DNA of 64,000 nucleotides from Saprospiraceae bacterium (GCA_016718205.1 JADKEB010000016.1:1-64000); one strand, 5' to 3'. Shown: positions 51,672 to 60,870, counted from the stretch's first letter. Notes: generated from the letters alone by a model not told the origin. Made by a program: numbers and translations.

Positions 51672-52895
51672 TCAATAAATTTTACAAGTCAATACAGCGA
51701 TATCATCGGTAATATCCATTTCTCCTCTGAAACGATTTATTTCAGACAAAAGTTTCTTATTGAAGGATTCAGGATCCAATTTATGATGTTTGTCTAAAAA
51801 TTTTTCCAAAATAATATCACTAAAAAATTCTTCTTTTTGGTTTTTAAGATCAGTCAATCCATCTGTAAAAGATACAATCATGGCATCAGGTTGCAACTCT
51901 ATCATTTCTTCTTTGATATTTTTGAGTTTTTCAAAGGCGCCAATAAACGAGCATCCCTTATTGAGCCTGGTCAATTCCCCGTTCATCTTGAGTAAAGGTG
52001 GATAGTGTCCTGCATTCACATATTTCAATGTTTTCTTCTTAAGATCTATTTCTGCCACAAAGAACGTGATATATCTCTCACTTTTGGTAATTCTATAGAC
52101 AGACTGATTCAAAGCAAAGACAAAAGTCTCCAAATCCCGGTATTGGAAGATTAATGACTGGATTGTAGCCTGAAAATTGGCCATCAATAATGCAGCAGCA
52201 ACACCCTTGCCGGAGATGTCAGCAATACAAAACGCGAATCTGTCTTTGTCAAACCTGATGAAGTCCAGATAATCACCACCAATGTTGAAGTGAGGTTTAT
52301 AAATTTTCGAAAAAGCAAATTCTTTTTCTACCGGCAAGTTTTCAGGGATGAGCATTTGCTGCACTTGTGAAGCCAGCTCCATCTCTCTGCGGTATCTCTC
52401 TTGCTCGAGTTGTTTTTTGAAAAGCCTTTTGTTTTCTATAGCCACGGCTATGATATTGGTGATCGTAGTGATAAACTGAATTTTATTGTACAGATCTTCT
52501 TTGTCCTTGATACCACCGATGATGGAGTATGCGATAGGGACCTCTTTATGAAATACAGGGATGACAATATCAAAACCTAACAACTGGATGTGCTCATCTT
52601 TTTTAATGGTATACAATCGTTTGTGCTGCAGCAAAAGAGCAATGATTTCTTCCTTACCCTTCCTGTTAAAGTTGATGGATGTGGTGCACTCCCACCCCTG
52701 ATCTTCAATGACGAAAAGAGCCATTTTTTCTATACCCATCTCCCAGCTCAGAAATGACTTATACATATTGAACAAGCCATCTGCAGATACATTATCATTG
52801 ATAGCCTGAGTGATAGTCAATAATGATTTTATCTGAAGCTGTTTGAGGCTCAGTTCCTTTTCCAATTTTTCCAGTATCACCAATTCACGATTCAT
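51672..52895 (-). CDS. GAF-domain SpoIIE/PP2C-type serine phosphatase
   Basis: Cytoplasmic regulator of 407 aa. An N-terminal coiled helix (about 1-35), a GAF-like sensor domain (about 40-165: FNMYKSFLSWEMGIEKMALFVIED ...), and a PP2C-SpoIIE phosphatase (about 175-400): VQQMLIPENLPVEKEFAFSKIYKPHFNIGGDYLDF, the metal Asp in FCIADISGKGVAAALLMANF, VNAGHYPPLL, and SFTDGLTDLKNQ. Such proteins dephosphorylate anti-anti-sigma factors; no anti-sigma partner is seen nearby. Starts the minus-strand run with TM2. Confidence 0.9.
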   Translation of the reverse strand: MNRELVILEKLEKELSLKQLQIKSLLTITQAINDNVSADGLFNMYKSFLSWEMGIEKMALFVIEDQGWECTTSINFNRKGKEEIIALLLQHKRLYTIKKDEHIQLLGFDIVIPVFHKEVPIAYSIIGGIKDKEDLYNKIQFITTITNIIAVAIENKRLFKKQLEQERYRREMELASQVQQMLIPENLPVEKEFAFSKIYKPHFNIGGDYLDFIRFDKDRFAFCIADISGKGVAAALLMANFQATIQSLIFQYRDLETFVFALNQSVYRITKSERYITFFVAEIDLKKKTLKYVNAGHYPPLLKMNGELTRLNKGCSFIGAFEKLKNIKEEMIELQPDAMIVSFTDGLTDLKNQKEEFFSDIILEKFLDKHHKLDPESFNKKLLSEINRFRGEMDITDDIAVLTCKIY

Positions 52896-53117
52896 GTAGC
52901 AAACTTACAAAAAATATTGATCAGGGTAAAATGTATACTTGACAAAATGAATATTTATGATTATTGTTTGTATGAAGACACAATATTTTAATATAAACGT
53001 ATGATATTAAATAATATTTAAATACAATTCATTATAGTAGCCATTTATGTATATAAATTCTATATAAATCATGTTTTAAATAGATAATATCTAAATAATA
53101 AGACTTTTATGTAAATA

Positions 53118-53152
53118 TTGTTAATAATATCATCTACTCTGATGTAACTTTG
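53118..53152 (+). promoter_or_regulatory. promoter of asnB
   Basis: A TTG at 53118-53120 and TAACTTTG at 53145-53152 (TAnnTTTG) with a spacer of 24 bp; the transcript would start about 40 bp before the asnB ATG. Spacer is at the long end for Bacteroidota. Confidence 0.5.
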
Positions 53153-53199
53153 CATCTTCTTTCTAAAATTCATATCAAAATCAATTAAAGCAAATAAAT

Positions 53200-54861
53200 A
53201 TGTGTGGAATTGTAGCGATCCTTAATATTAAGGAATCTAATGAAAAAATGAGAACTCAGGCCATCAATATGGCAAAAAAAGTGAGGCATCGTGGTCCTGA
53301 TTGGTCCGGAATTTACTGTGGCGAACACACCATCCTGGCACATGAAAGATTGGCGATCGTAGACCCACAGTCCGGTGGTCAGCCTTTATATACGGAAGAT
53401 GGAAAAATCGTCCTTGCCGTCAATGGTGAAATTTACAACCATGATGACATCAGGGTTAAGTATGATGGGAAATACCCATTCCTAACAAAATCCGATTGTG
53501 AAGTCATACTTGCGCTATACAGAGATAAAGGACCAAATTTTATAGAAGAATTAAATGGTATTTTTGGATTTGCATTGTATGATATTGAAAAAGACATCTT
53601 TTTGGTCGCGAGAGACCATATGGGCATCATACCACTCTATCATGGATGGGATGAATTTGGTCAGTATTATGTAGCTTCTGAACTCAAAGCTTTGGAAGGT
53701 GTGTGCAACAAAATCGAGGTCTTCCCTCCGGGACATTACTACTACTCTCCGGACGGTGAACCCAAAAAATGGTACACACGTGACTGGATGGATTTTGAAA
53801 ATGTGAAGAACAATGAGACTGACATTGCATTGCTCCGCAAAGGACTTGAAGATGCTGTACACAGACAACTGATGAGTGATGTACCTTATGGTGTTTTGCT
53901 TTCCGGTGGTCTTGACTCTTCCATCATATCTGCTGTGGCTAAAAAATATGCAGCAAAACGAGTAGAATCTCAGGACAAGTCAGAAGCATGGTACCCACAG
54001 TTACATTCTTTTGCTGTAGGACTAAAAGATGCACCAGACCTGATAGCAGCCAGAAAAGTGGCAGATCATATAGGGTCCATTCACCATGAAATACATTTTA
54101 CGATTCAAGAAGGTCTTGATGCCTTACGAGATGTGGTTTATCATTTAGAAACATACGATATTACTACTATCAGAGCGTCTACGCCGATGTTTCTCATGGC
54201 AAGGGTGATCAAGTCTATGGGTATCAAAATGGTGCTCAGTGGTGAAGGAAGCGATGAAATCTTCGGAGGTTATCTTTATTTCCACAAAGCACCAAATGCT
54301 AAAGCATTGCATGAAGAGACTGTAAGAAAGCTGGACAAACTGCATTTATATGATAATCTTCGAGCCAATAAATCTCTTGCAGCCTGGGGTGTAGAAGGAA
54401 GGGTTCCTTTTTTAGATAAAGAATTTATGGACATTGCCATGAGAATCAATCCTGAAGATAAGCTTCCAAGAAATGGAAGGATCGAAAAATGGGTACTGAG
54501 AAAAGCATTTGAAGATATGTTGCCGGAAAGTATAGCCTGGAGGCAAAAAGAGCAGTTTAGTGACGGTGTTGGATACAATTGGATAGATACGCTCAAGGAT
54601 TTAGTACAGAAAAGCGTCACTGACGAACAATTGGCCACCGCTGCATTTAAGTTTCCTGACCAAACCCCTTCATCGAAAGAAGAGTATTACTACAGAAGTA
54701 TATTTGAATCTCATTTTCCTTCCAGATCAGCCGCTTTATGTGTGCCCTCCGTGCCATCTGTAGCATGTAGTTCTCCGGTCGCATTGGAGTGGGATGCAGC
54801 ATTCAAAAATATGAATGATCCTTCAGGCCGGGCCGTGAAAGATGTGCACACTATGACATAA
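53200..54861 (+). CDS. asnB: asparagine synthase (glutamine-hydrolysing)
   Basis: Cytoplasmic enzyme of 553 aa that makes asparagine from aspartate with glutamine nitrogen and ATP. N-terminal Ntn amidotransferase: Cys2 right after the initiator Met (MCGIVAI), RHRGPDWSG, NGEIYNHDD. The synthetase part has the ATP-pyrophosphatase loop LLSGGLDSS (S235), FAVGLKDAPD, GEGSDEIFGGY, and GRVPFLD. Length matches E. coli AsnB. The start is fixed by the catalytic Cys2. Ends in a loosely conserved tail. Terminator-like hairpin at 54920-54958. Confidence 0.97.
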   Translation: MCGIVAILNIKESNEKMRTQAINMAKKVRHRGPDWSGIYCGEHTILAHERLAIVDPQSGGQPLYTEDGKIVLAVNGEIYNHDDIRVKYDGKYPFLTKSDCEVILALYRDKGPNFIEELNGIFGFALYDIEKDIFLVARDHMGIIPLYHGWDEFGQYYVASELKALEGVCNKIEVFPPGHYYYSPDGEPKKWYTRDWMDFENVKNNETDIALLRKGLEDAVHRQLMSDVPYGVLLSGGLDSSIISAVAKKYAAKRVESQDKSEAWYPQLHSFAVGLKDAPDLIAARKVADHIGSIHHEIHFTIQEGLDALRDVVYHLETYDITTIRASTPMFLMARVIKSMGIKMVLSGEGSDEIFGGYLYFHKAPNAKALHEETVRKLDKLHLYDNLRANKSLAAWGVEGRVPFLDKEFMDIAMRINPEDKLPRNGRIEKWVLRKAFEDMLPESIAWRQKEQFSDGVGYNWIDTLKDLVQKSVTDEQLATAAFKFPDQTPSSKEEYYYRSIFESHFPSRSAALCVPSVPSVACSSPVALEWDAAFKNMNDPSGRAVKDVHTMT

Positions 54862-54919
54862 AGATGAAAGAAGGTCGCAACAAAAAGTAAGTAATATTGG
54901 GGACAAATAGGTACCCTAA

Positions 54920-54958
54920 AAATCAGAAAGGCATCATTTTTAGGTGCCTTTCTGATTT
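54920..54958. terminator. hairpin between convergent asnB and serpin genes
   Basis: AAATCAGAAAGGCA (54920-54933) pairs with TGCCTTTCTGATTT (54945-54958), 14 bp perfect, 11-nt loop. It ends 22 bp before the serpin stop, so may stop transcription from both sides; no long T run follows on the plus side. Confidence 0.7.
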
Positions 54959-54980
54959 AATCAAATCGATTTCAATCAAA

Positions 54981-56201
54981 TCAACCTGCCGGACTTTCAC
55001 CTACATAGCCAATAAATAAAATTGTATTGGTTTTTATATTTCGGATCACCAGATAGAAAGGTTTATCAAACATCAAAGGCTGGGGTACAGAAGTGATTCC
55101 AAACCCTATGGCTGTCACGGCTGCTCCTTCGGCCCCTTTTTCATCAGCTTCAAGCACCGCTTTATGTATCACCTGATTGATAAAAATATTTTTTGATGCT
55201 GTACCCATAGCTTTAAAATCCGCCAGATTTTCATTGAACGCTTCTTTCATACCAAGTGACTTCAAAGTAGGAATCAGGTCAGTTTGGTAAGCCAATTTTA
55301 TTTTAGGAAAAGAAAGTAAAGCTCGTTCATATTTTAAGCCACTTAAAAGCTCTGAATATATGTTTGGCGTAAATTTAACCACAGGTCCTGCATTACTTTG
55401 GATTACAAGACTCATGCTATATGTAGAATCCTTGAATGGTATATCGGCTATTATAAAACCCGATTTTATAGCATGCAGTACACTTCTGTCTCCACTTACA
55501 AAGTCTTGCTTCACCGTTGTGCCGTCTGCTTTTTTAAAATTCTGCTTTGATGTCATTGCCGGGTCAAATCCCATGGACCAGTCCGCTTTAAAATGCAGCG
55601 CATTGATCAAAAATGCTACATCCAAAGGTGTGATCTTCTCCAAAATCTTATCTATCTTATCTTTGGTTTGCGTTTTTACCCAAGCATTGATATTGTCCAG
55701 ACTTTGTCTTTCATTATTGAAATTTTCATCTTTAAACCCACAGCTATAATCTGCCTGCAGCGTTTTGATAAATTCTTCTTTCAGATTTATCCTCGACTTG
55801 TCATAAAAATATCCATTGGTGACAGTAAGAGTAGGATGACCACTTTGTTTGGTCAAATATGTAGTTAGATTTTTATGTTGCTGATTGATCGTCTTCACAT
55901 CGCAACCTGCGCAATACATCACTTTGAGCATTTCAGTGAGCGTATTCCCACCAGCTCCATTATTGGCCATAGACAACGCTGTTTGGATGCTGAACGGTGA
56001 AATCAGTATATTTTTTTGAGGTTTAGCTAAAGTTTCACGGTCAAAAAGATCCCAAGCCATTTTATTATTCATGGCTGCTATAGCTGCAATATCTTCCACC
56101 TTTACCTGTGGTGGATCTTCTACAATGGTTTTGACATCATCAGTACATGATGTAAATATCAACAGCCATAAAATTGACATATTAAATTTTGAATTTCTCA
56201 T
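54981..56201 (-). CDS. serpin-family lipoprotein
   Basis: Predicted serine or cysteine protease inhibitor of 406 aa. A lipoprotein signal at 1-19 (ILWLLIFTSC, lipid Cys19). Serpin fold marks: NILISPFSIQTALSMANNGAGGNTLTEMLK, INAWVKTQTKDKIDKIL, FLINALHFKADWSMGFDP, and near the C-terminus the reactive loop hinge VLEADEKGAEGAAVTA, then LMFDKPFYLVIRNIKTNTILFIGYV. The hinge has small residues, as in inhibitory serpins. A bacterial serpin anchored to the envelope probably protects against proteases (inference). Divergent from the acyl-CoA synthetase. Confidence 0.93.
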   Translation of the reverse strand: MRNSKFNMSILWLLIFTSCTDDVKTIVEDPPQVKVEDIAAIAAMNNKMAWDLFDRETLAKPQKNILISPFSIQTALSMANNGAGGNTLTEMLKVMYCAGCDVKTINQQHKNLTTYLTKQSGHPTLTVTNGYFYDKSRINLKEEFIKTLQADYSCGFKDENFNNERQSLDNINAWVKTQTKDKIDKILEKITPLDVAFLINALHFKADWSMGFDPAMTSKQNFKKADGTTVKQDFVSGDRSVLHAIKSGFIIADIPFKDSTYSMSLVIQSNAGPVVKFTPNIYSELLSGLKYERALLSFPKIKLAYQTDLIPTLKSLGMKEAFNENLADFKAMGTASKNIFINQVIHKAVLEADEKGAEGAAVTAIGFGITSVPQPLMFDKPFYLVIRNIKTNTILFIGYVGESPAG

Positions 56202-56363
56202 GCAGATACAGTTAAATTTTTAAACTTTGATGATTAATCATCTATTTAACATAAATAAAGACGGGACAGTTTTATCAAAAGGTTGGTGAAATTTGAAAAT
56301 ATTTTTAGTTTTGATTTGTATTTTATTCTTTTTCAAAAAAGTGAAACATTCCGAAGCCAAAAA

Positions 56364-58034
56364 ATGAAAATCAAAACAGCCATTGAATACTTTTATGATT
56401 GGGAAGCCAATGATCCGGATCGGATATTTTTGCGTCAGCCTTTTGGCAAAGAATGGTTTACATTTACATACGGACAAGCCGGCGAACAAGCCCGCAGAAT
56501 GATCGCGGCATTGCAGGCATCGGGGTTAAAAAAAGGGGATCACGTCGGAATCTATTCAAAAAACTGTTACCACTGGATCATAACTGATCTGGCGATTATG
56601 ATGGGAGGATTTGTTTCTGTCCCTTTTTATGCTAGCTTGCCCAAAGAACAATTGGCAGAAGTAGTGATCAAAAGCGATATCAAAATACTCTTTGTTGGGA
56701 AACTGGACAAATGGGCAGATCATGCCAAAGGCATACCTGAAAATGTTCAGATCATCAGGTATCCGCATTATGAAGGTAATGCTGTAGTATCGGAAGGCTT
56801 TCTTTGGGATGATCTTATCAGTGCTCATCAGGCTGTGAACACTCATTTTATTCCTGAGCTAGATACCACCTGGAGCATTTTATATACATCAGGTACGACA
56901 GGAAGTCCCAAAGGAGCTATGCTCCCACATCGAAGCCCGGCTACAGTCATGTACGACGAAAGTAAAAACCATGAATTGGGTATCGCATCGCTGAAGAATG
57001 TACAACTGCTTTCTTTTCTGCCACTCAACCACGTTGGTGAACGAATCGGGCTCGAAATGCTTGGCCTGCTGATGGGTGGTACCATTTCATTTGTTGAAAG
57101 TATTAACACATTTGCACAGAATCTTCAGGATACCCAGCCGACGTTCTTTTTTGCAGTGCCAAGGATCTGGATCAAAATGCAAAAAGGGGTTTTTGAGAGC
57201 ATACAGGAAAATGTACTGAACATCATTTTTGCCATTCCTGGTTTGTCAGGCATTTTTAAGAAATTACTCCGGAAAAAATTGGGTTTTGGAAGACTGAAAA
57301 TCACACTGACCGGAGCAGCCATCACGCCAACCCATGTCAAGGAATGGTACAGAAAAATAGGTATCAATCTCAGAGAAGTGTATGGCATGACTGAATGTTG
57401 CGGATCAGCAACGCTGACACCTATCGGCGAATTTAGTGGTGATAATGTAGGGAAACCGCTCAAAGGATTTCAGCTAAAGATACTACCTGAAACCAACGAA
57501 GTACTGTATCGGTCATCCCAACAAATGACAGGATACTACAAAGATCCACACAAAACAGCTGAAGTCATCATCGATGGCTGGATTCATAGCGGAGATCGGG
57601 GTTCTATTGATGACAATGGAAATCTGAAAATCGAAGGAAGAATCAAGGATGCTTTTAAAACATCCAAGGGTCTATATATCACACCTAACAGAATAGAAGA
57701 AGAACTGACAAAAACACCCATCATAGAACAAGTTTGCGTTGCAGGATTAGGCATCGATCAACCTATAGCACTTGTCAATCTTTCAGATGTTACAAAATCT
57801 ATGGACAAAGCAGAGATTGAAAAAACATTGAAATCAGCTTTAGAAAATATCAATGTGACCTTAAACAATTATGAAAAAATCTCGACAATTGTCATCACAA
57901 AAGATACCTGGACAGATCAGAATATGCTCCTCACACCTACCCTAAAAATCAGGAGAGGTAAGATAGATGAAAAGTACAGCGCTTTTTATCAAAAGTGGCA
58001 GGATCAGAAAGGTTTAGTTGTATGGGAAGTTTAA
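56364..58034 (+). CDS. AMP-binding long-chain acyl-CoA synthetase
   Basis: Cytoplasmic or membrane-associated ligase of 556 aa that activates fatty acids with ATP and CoA. Motifs: SILYTSGTTGSPKGAMLPH (AMP-binding P-loop, about residue 170-190), FLPLNHVGERIG, REVYGMTECCG (A5), and GWIHSGDRGSIDDNGNLKIEGRIKDAFKTSKGLYITP (A7-A8) then the final catalytic region ending in a short tail. Length is near the usual 550-600 aa. I chose the ATG at 56364 since TAIEYFYDWEANDPDRIFLR is the family N-terminus; the frame extension upstream reads into non-coding-like sequence. Monocistronic. Confidence 0.92.
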   Translation: MKIKTAIEYFYDWEANDPDRIFLRQPFGKEWFTFTYGQAGEQARRMIAALQASGLKKGDHVGIYSKNCYHWIITDLAIMMGGFVSVPFYASLPKEQLAEVVIKSDIKILFVGKLDKWADHAKGIPENVQIIRYPHYEGNAVVSEGFLWDDLISAHQAVNTHFIPELDTTWSILYTSGTTGSPKGAMLPHRSPATVMYDESKNHELGIASLKNVQLLSFLPLNHVGERIGLEMLGLLMGGTISFVESINTFAQNLQDTQPTFFFAVPRIWIKMQKGVFESIQENVLNIIFAIPGLSGIFKKLLRKKLGFGRLKITLTGAAITPTHVKEWYRKIGINLREVYGMTECCGSATLTPIGEFSGDNVGKPLKGFQLKILPETNEVLYRSSQQMTGYYKDPHKTAEVIIDGWIHSGDRGSIDDNGNLKIEGRIKDAFKTSKGLYITPNRIEEELTKTPIIEQVCVAGLGIDQPIALVNLSDVTKSMDKAEIEKTLKSALENINVTLNNYEKISTIVITKDTWTDQNMLLTPTLKIRRGKIDEKYSAFYQKWQDQKGLVVWEV

Positions 58035-58039
58035 AATCA

Positions 58040-58627
58040 CTATTTTTCAACAAAAACATCGATGATTGTATTTTCTTTTATAAACTCGGCATTATCTTTA
58101 TTCAAAACCAAAGTATCAATTTTGCAATTGGACAGTGTCAGTTTTGCTGCATTTTTCATATCAACCTTTAGATAACGGATATTTTGATTATTTTTTATAG
58201 TGACTGTACTTTGGTCTATATCAAGATTTAATCTGGACCAAAAAGGGTGGTCAATTTCCAACTCGCTAAATTGGTGAGCTTTTATTTGACTCAAGGCTTG
58301 AATATAAGCAGAGTCAATGTTGATGGTTGTATTGCCTCCTACTGACTTTAAAATGAGTGTATTATATTTGAATTGAACAAAATTATTTAAAGAAGCTTTT
58401 ACCAAATTACTACTTGTATTTATTTGGTTAGATTTATTGTGCAATATTTTCACGAAAGCATTATCAATCAATTCCATATTTTGACAAGGCTCAAAACTTG
58501 TTGTAAAGTTAGTTTTATTATAGTGACTTTTCCTTTTTAAATTCAGAGGAGCTTGTATAATAGAAAGCGTACAGACTGCAAGATAACTAATGCCAAATAG
58601 TAAAATAAAAATGGTACTTGTTTTCAT
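58040..58627 (-). CDS. membrane-anchored protein of unknown function, last gene of the ABC operon
   Basis: Protein of 195 aa. One hydrophobic N-terminal segment (about 4-25, IFILLFGISYLAVCTLSII), then a beta-rich part (KASLNNFVQFKYNTLILKSV, FSELEIDHPFWSRLNLDIDQSTVTIKNNQNIRYLKVDMKNAAKLTLSNC, about 85-175) that may form a right-handed beta-helix or DUF2807-like fold. I do not recognise a named family. It overlaps the GntR gene by 4 bp (TGA/ATG). Position implies a role in the ABC transporter unit (inference). Confidence 0.72.
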   Translation of the reverse strand: MKTSTIFILLFGISYLAVCTLSIIQAPLNLKRKSHYNKTNFTTSFEPCQNMELIDNAFVKILHNKSNQINTSSNLVKASLNNFVQFKYNTLILKSVGGNTTINIDSAYIQALSQIKAHQFSELEIDHPFWSRLNLDIDQSTVTIKNNQNIRYLKVDMKNAAKLTLSNCKIDTLVLNKDNAEFIKENTIIDVFVEK

Positions 58628-58992
58628 GATATGGTTTGATTTAATGTATTAAGAAACGGGAGTATATCTTCCTTGGTCAACCTAATGAGAGAAGCCTGTT
58701 TTAAAAACTCAGGTAAGATGTCATCATAAAATTCTTTTTTTCTCTGATTGAAAATGATTTGTTTTGACGTTTCTGATACAAAATACCCGATACCTCTCTG
58801 ATTTTCGATGACTCCTACCTGCTGAAGGTCTGTGTAGGTTTTTAGGATGGTATTTTGGTTTACACCCATTTTGGCAGCCATATCCCTCACAGATTCTATC
58901 CTGTCACCGGGCTGTAGATTTTCTGAAATGATCCGATCACAGATGCTCTCGGCGATCTGTTGATATATGCTTTTACTTGCTTTGAAATCCAT
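58624..58992 (-). CDS. GntR-family regulator, YtrA type
   Basis: Transcriptional repressor of 122 aa. A winged helix (about 9-72: SIYQQIAESICDRIISENLQPGDRIESVRDMAAKMGVNQNTILKTYTDLQQVGVIENQRGIGYFV) and a short C-terminal helical dimerisation part, which is the YtrA subfamily design. These regulators sit in ABC transporter operons and repress them; the operator is probably the inverted repeat at 60583-60604. The start codon follows directly after the stop of the small ORF upstream (TAAATG). Confidence 0.93.
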   Translation of the reverse strand: MDFKASKSIYQQIAESICDRIISENLQPGDRIESVRDMAAKMGVNQNTILKTYTDLQQVGVIENQRGIGYFVSETSKQIIFNQRKKEFYDDILPEFLKQASLIRLTKEDILPFLNTLNQTIS

Positions 58993-59121
58993 TTACACTT
59001 CTTTTTCTTTGAGTAAAAAGTATCCCGCAAGTAGTGACAATCCACAAAAAACAAAGACGTATAATTCTATAGGTAATACCAGAAGCATGCTTTCAGAAAT
59101 GGAAAAATCAACTCGGTACAT
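58993..59121 (-). CDS. 42-aa single-pass membrane protein, not listed by length-based ORF calls
   Basis: ATG at 59119-59121, TAA at 58993-58995; the 42 codons encode a polar N-terminus (YRVDFSISES), a hydrophobic helix of about 25 residues (MLLVLPIELYVFVFCGLSLL) and a basic tail (LLKEKEV). It starts 2 bp after the permease stop and ends directly before the GntR start, so it is wedged between two genes of one operon and probably translated by coupling. No homologue is known to me; a small accessory subunit of the ABC transporter is the natural guess. Confidence 0.6.
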   Translation of the reverse strand: MYRVDFSISESMLLVLPIELYVFVFCGLSLLAGYFLLKEKEV

Positions 59122-59123
59122 AT

Positions 59124-59722
59124 CTAATATTTTGGAATAACACTAAACATCATAAATACAGCAATGAGCCAATATATAATTGAACGACTTAAAAGAGATA
59201 TCTTAAATGGTATCATAAAAGAATAAAAAATGAGCATAATTGCAATCACAAGTTTAGGCGACATGTATTCATTTCCTAACCCTAATACTTCAGAAAATGA
59301 TAAAATATAGTTGGCTGACAAAGATTTTCCATAAATAAATTGTTGAAAAAAACTTTCAATAAGTAAATAATATACATCCAAAAAGGTGAAATCAATACGT
59401 ATATTGCAAATGGAGTCAGGAAGTAAAACAGATATTTTTCAAAAATCGAATTTGGGACCATCAAATAGAAGCCTGTCTTCGTGTTATTCCTAATCCACGA
59501 TACTGTAATTACCATAAAAGTAATACCAAATACAAAAACCAAAAAATAATAAAATTCGGGTTTATGATTAACCGGGCGATCATTATTACCTTGTATAAAG
59601 GCAAGGATTAGGCTAAATAAAAGGGTGAATAGCAAAAATCCAATAATAAAGTTTATTCCGTTTAGTGACCATTGGAGTCTCACTAATTTCCAAAATCGCG
59701 ATAAACTAAATGTTTGGTTCAT
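59124..59722 (-). pseudogene. ABC transporter permease, broken by a frameshift
   Basis: Two overlapping frames together give one protein of about 199 aa. The first (59282-59722) has an N-terminal cytoplasmic part and three hydrophobic segments (about 21-42, 55-75, 96-120) and the second (59124-59381) a further two. The frame changes in a run of seven A on the plus strand at 59347-59353: one extra base there joins LLKVFF to QQFIYGKSLS. Without the shift the protein is a six-helix-like permease as expected for a YtrA operon. A sequencing error in the homopolymer is as likely as a real mutation. The stop is 3 bp before the small ORF. Confidence 0.7.
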
Positions 59723-59725
59723 ATT

Positions 59726-60574
59726 TTATAATATTTGAGTTTGTGTAATGATATTTTTATCAGAATAACTAAACTTACCCGCAATCACAGCTTTGAATAG
59801 TATCTCAACATCTACAGTAGATCCTTGATTTTCCTTTGCGATGATAGCTTTAAAGCCATTCCAGGTTGGTTCGCTGAAGATAATTTGGGGATTGTTCAAT
59901 TCAGCCACTTCTTCAAATAAATACTGCTGTGATATGTCAAGAAGTGATGCATTCAGCCTTATTTTACTATTGTCGATAATCATCAATCTATCTATCAACA
60001 ATGATATATCGTTCACCTGATGAGTAGCTATAATGATTTGCTGATTATCTGAAATTGAGGAGGCAACAATCTTCCTGAATTCTGATTTTGATGAAATATC
60101 CAAACCATTGGTAGGTTCGTCAAAAAGGAGTGCTTTACAACCTGTGGACAAAGCAAAAGCAATTATAAACTTTTTTCTTTGACCAGTAGAAAGCTTGCCC
60201 AATTTATTGCTGAGCTTCAACTCTTGACTTTGGATCAGCTCATCGCATTTATCATAATCAAATCGGGGATAATATGTACCAAATACACTGATATACTTTT
60301 CTATAGTGAGATCGGGCACGTAAAAATCTTCTGGAACAAAATAAATGTCCTTCAAAAAATCAGGCAATCTGTGTTGAGGTGTATATTCATTGACGTGTAT
60401 GCTTCCAAAGGTAGGATAAACCAAACCTGCCATCATACGCAACAATGAAGTCTTGCCAACACCATTTTTACCCAAAAGGCCTGTAATGGTTCCCGACGGC
60501 AATTGAAAATCCAAATGATTAAGAATCGTTTGGTCATTCCGATATCCAAAACTTAAATCTATGGCTTGTATCAT
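59726..60574 (-). CDS. ABC transporter ATP-binding protein
   Basis: ATPase of 282 aa that powers the neighbouring permease. Walker A GKNGVGKTSLL (about 35-45), signature LSTGQRKK (about 130-137), Walker B LLFDEPTNGLD (about 150-160), H-switch ATHQV. The C-terminal 90 residues are a short extra region. First gene of the operon ATPase-permease-small protein-GntR-membrane protein. The operator lies 9 bp upstream. Typical of exporters of antimicrobial peptides or small molecules (inference). Confidence 0.93.
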   Translation of the reverse strand: MIQAIDLSFGYRNDQTILNHLDFQLPSGTITGLLGKNGVGKTSLLRMMAGLVYPTFGSIHVNEYTPQHRLPDFLKDIYFVPEDFYVPDLTIEKYISVFGTYYPRFDYDKCDELIQSQELKLSNKLGKLSTGQRKKFIIAFALSTGCKALLFDEPTNGLDISSKSEFRKIVASSISDNQQIIIATHQVNDISLLIDRLMIIDNSKIRLNASLLDISQQYLFEEVAELNNPQIIFSEPTWNGFKAIIAKENQGSTVDVEILFKAVIAGKFSYSDKNIITQTQIL

Positions 60575-60582
60575 GAGTATTA

Positions 60583-60614
60583 GTGTTATAGTGTACTATT
60601 ACAGTGCAAATATA
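60583..60614 (-). promoter_or_regulatory. promoter and probable YtrA-type operator of the ABC operon
   Basis: On the minus strand the -7 box TATATTTG (60607-60614 read reversed) is followed by an inverted repeat: GTGTTATAGT (60583-60592) and ACTATTACAG (60595-60604), 8 of 10 bases matching around GT. The repeat would cover the transcript start and block it when GntR binds. Confidence 0.6.
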
Positions 60615-60794
60615 TGAGGCTTTTCGGAATAAAAAACTTTTTATGAAAAAAAATTAATTTTTCTATATTTATGAGATATCGAGTATACCTCAGTAGCTCT
60701 AAATGTTAAATTTTGGCTAAAAAACAACATAATTTAGTTCAAGGTCTTGACAACAAAGAAATAATAGCTTACTTTTATATCAAATTTTTAACCC

Positions 60795-60863
60795 ATGATT
60801 ATATTCACAATCGCCTTGATGGTACTCATCATGTTTGGGGACAGGATCCTCAGAGAGGCTTAG
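60795..60863 (+). CDS. 22-aa hydrophobic small peptide with own promoter and terminator (candidate)
   Basis: ATG at 60795, TAG at 60861-60863, 22 codons encoding MIIFTIALMVLIMFGDRILREA: one short TM-like segment with a basic end. A TTG at 60747-60749 and TACTTTTA at 60770-60777 (near-consensus -7, spacer 20) lie just upstream, and a strong hairpin follows at 60871. Shine-Dalgarno is not visible, which is usual in Bacteroidota. It may be a type I toxin-like or regulatory peptide, or non-coding RNA; unproven. Confidence 0.35.
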   Translation: MIIFTIALMVLIMFGDRILREA

Positions 60864-60870
60864 AAAGATC

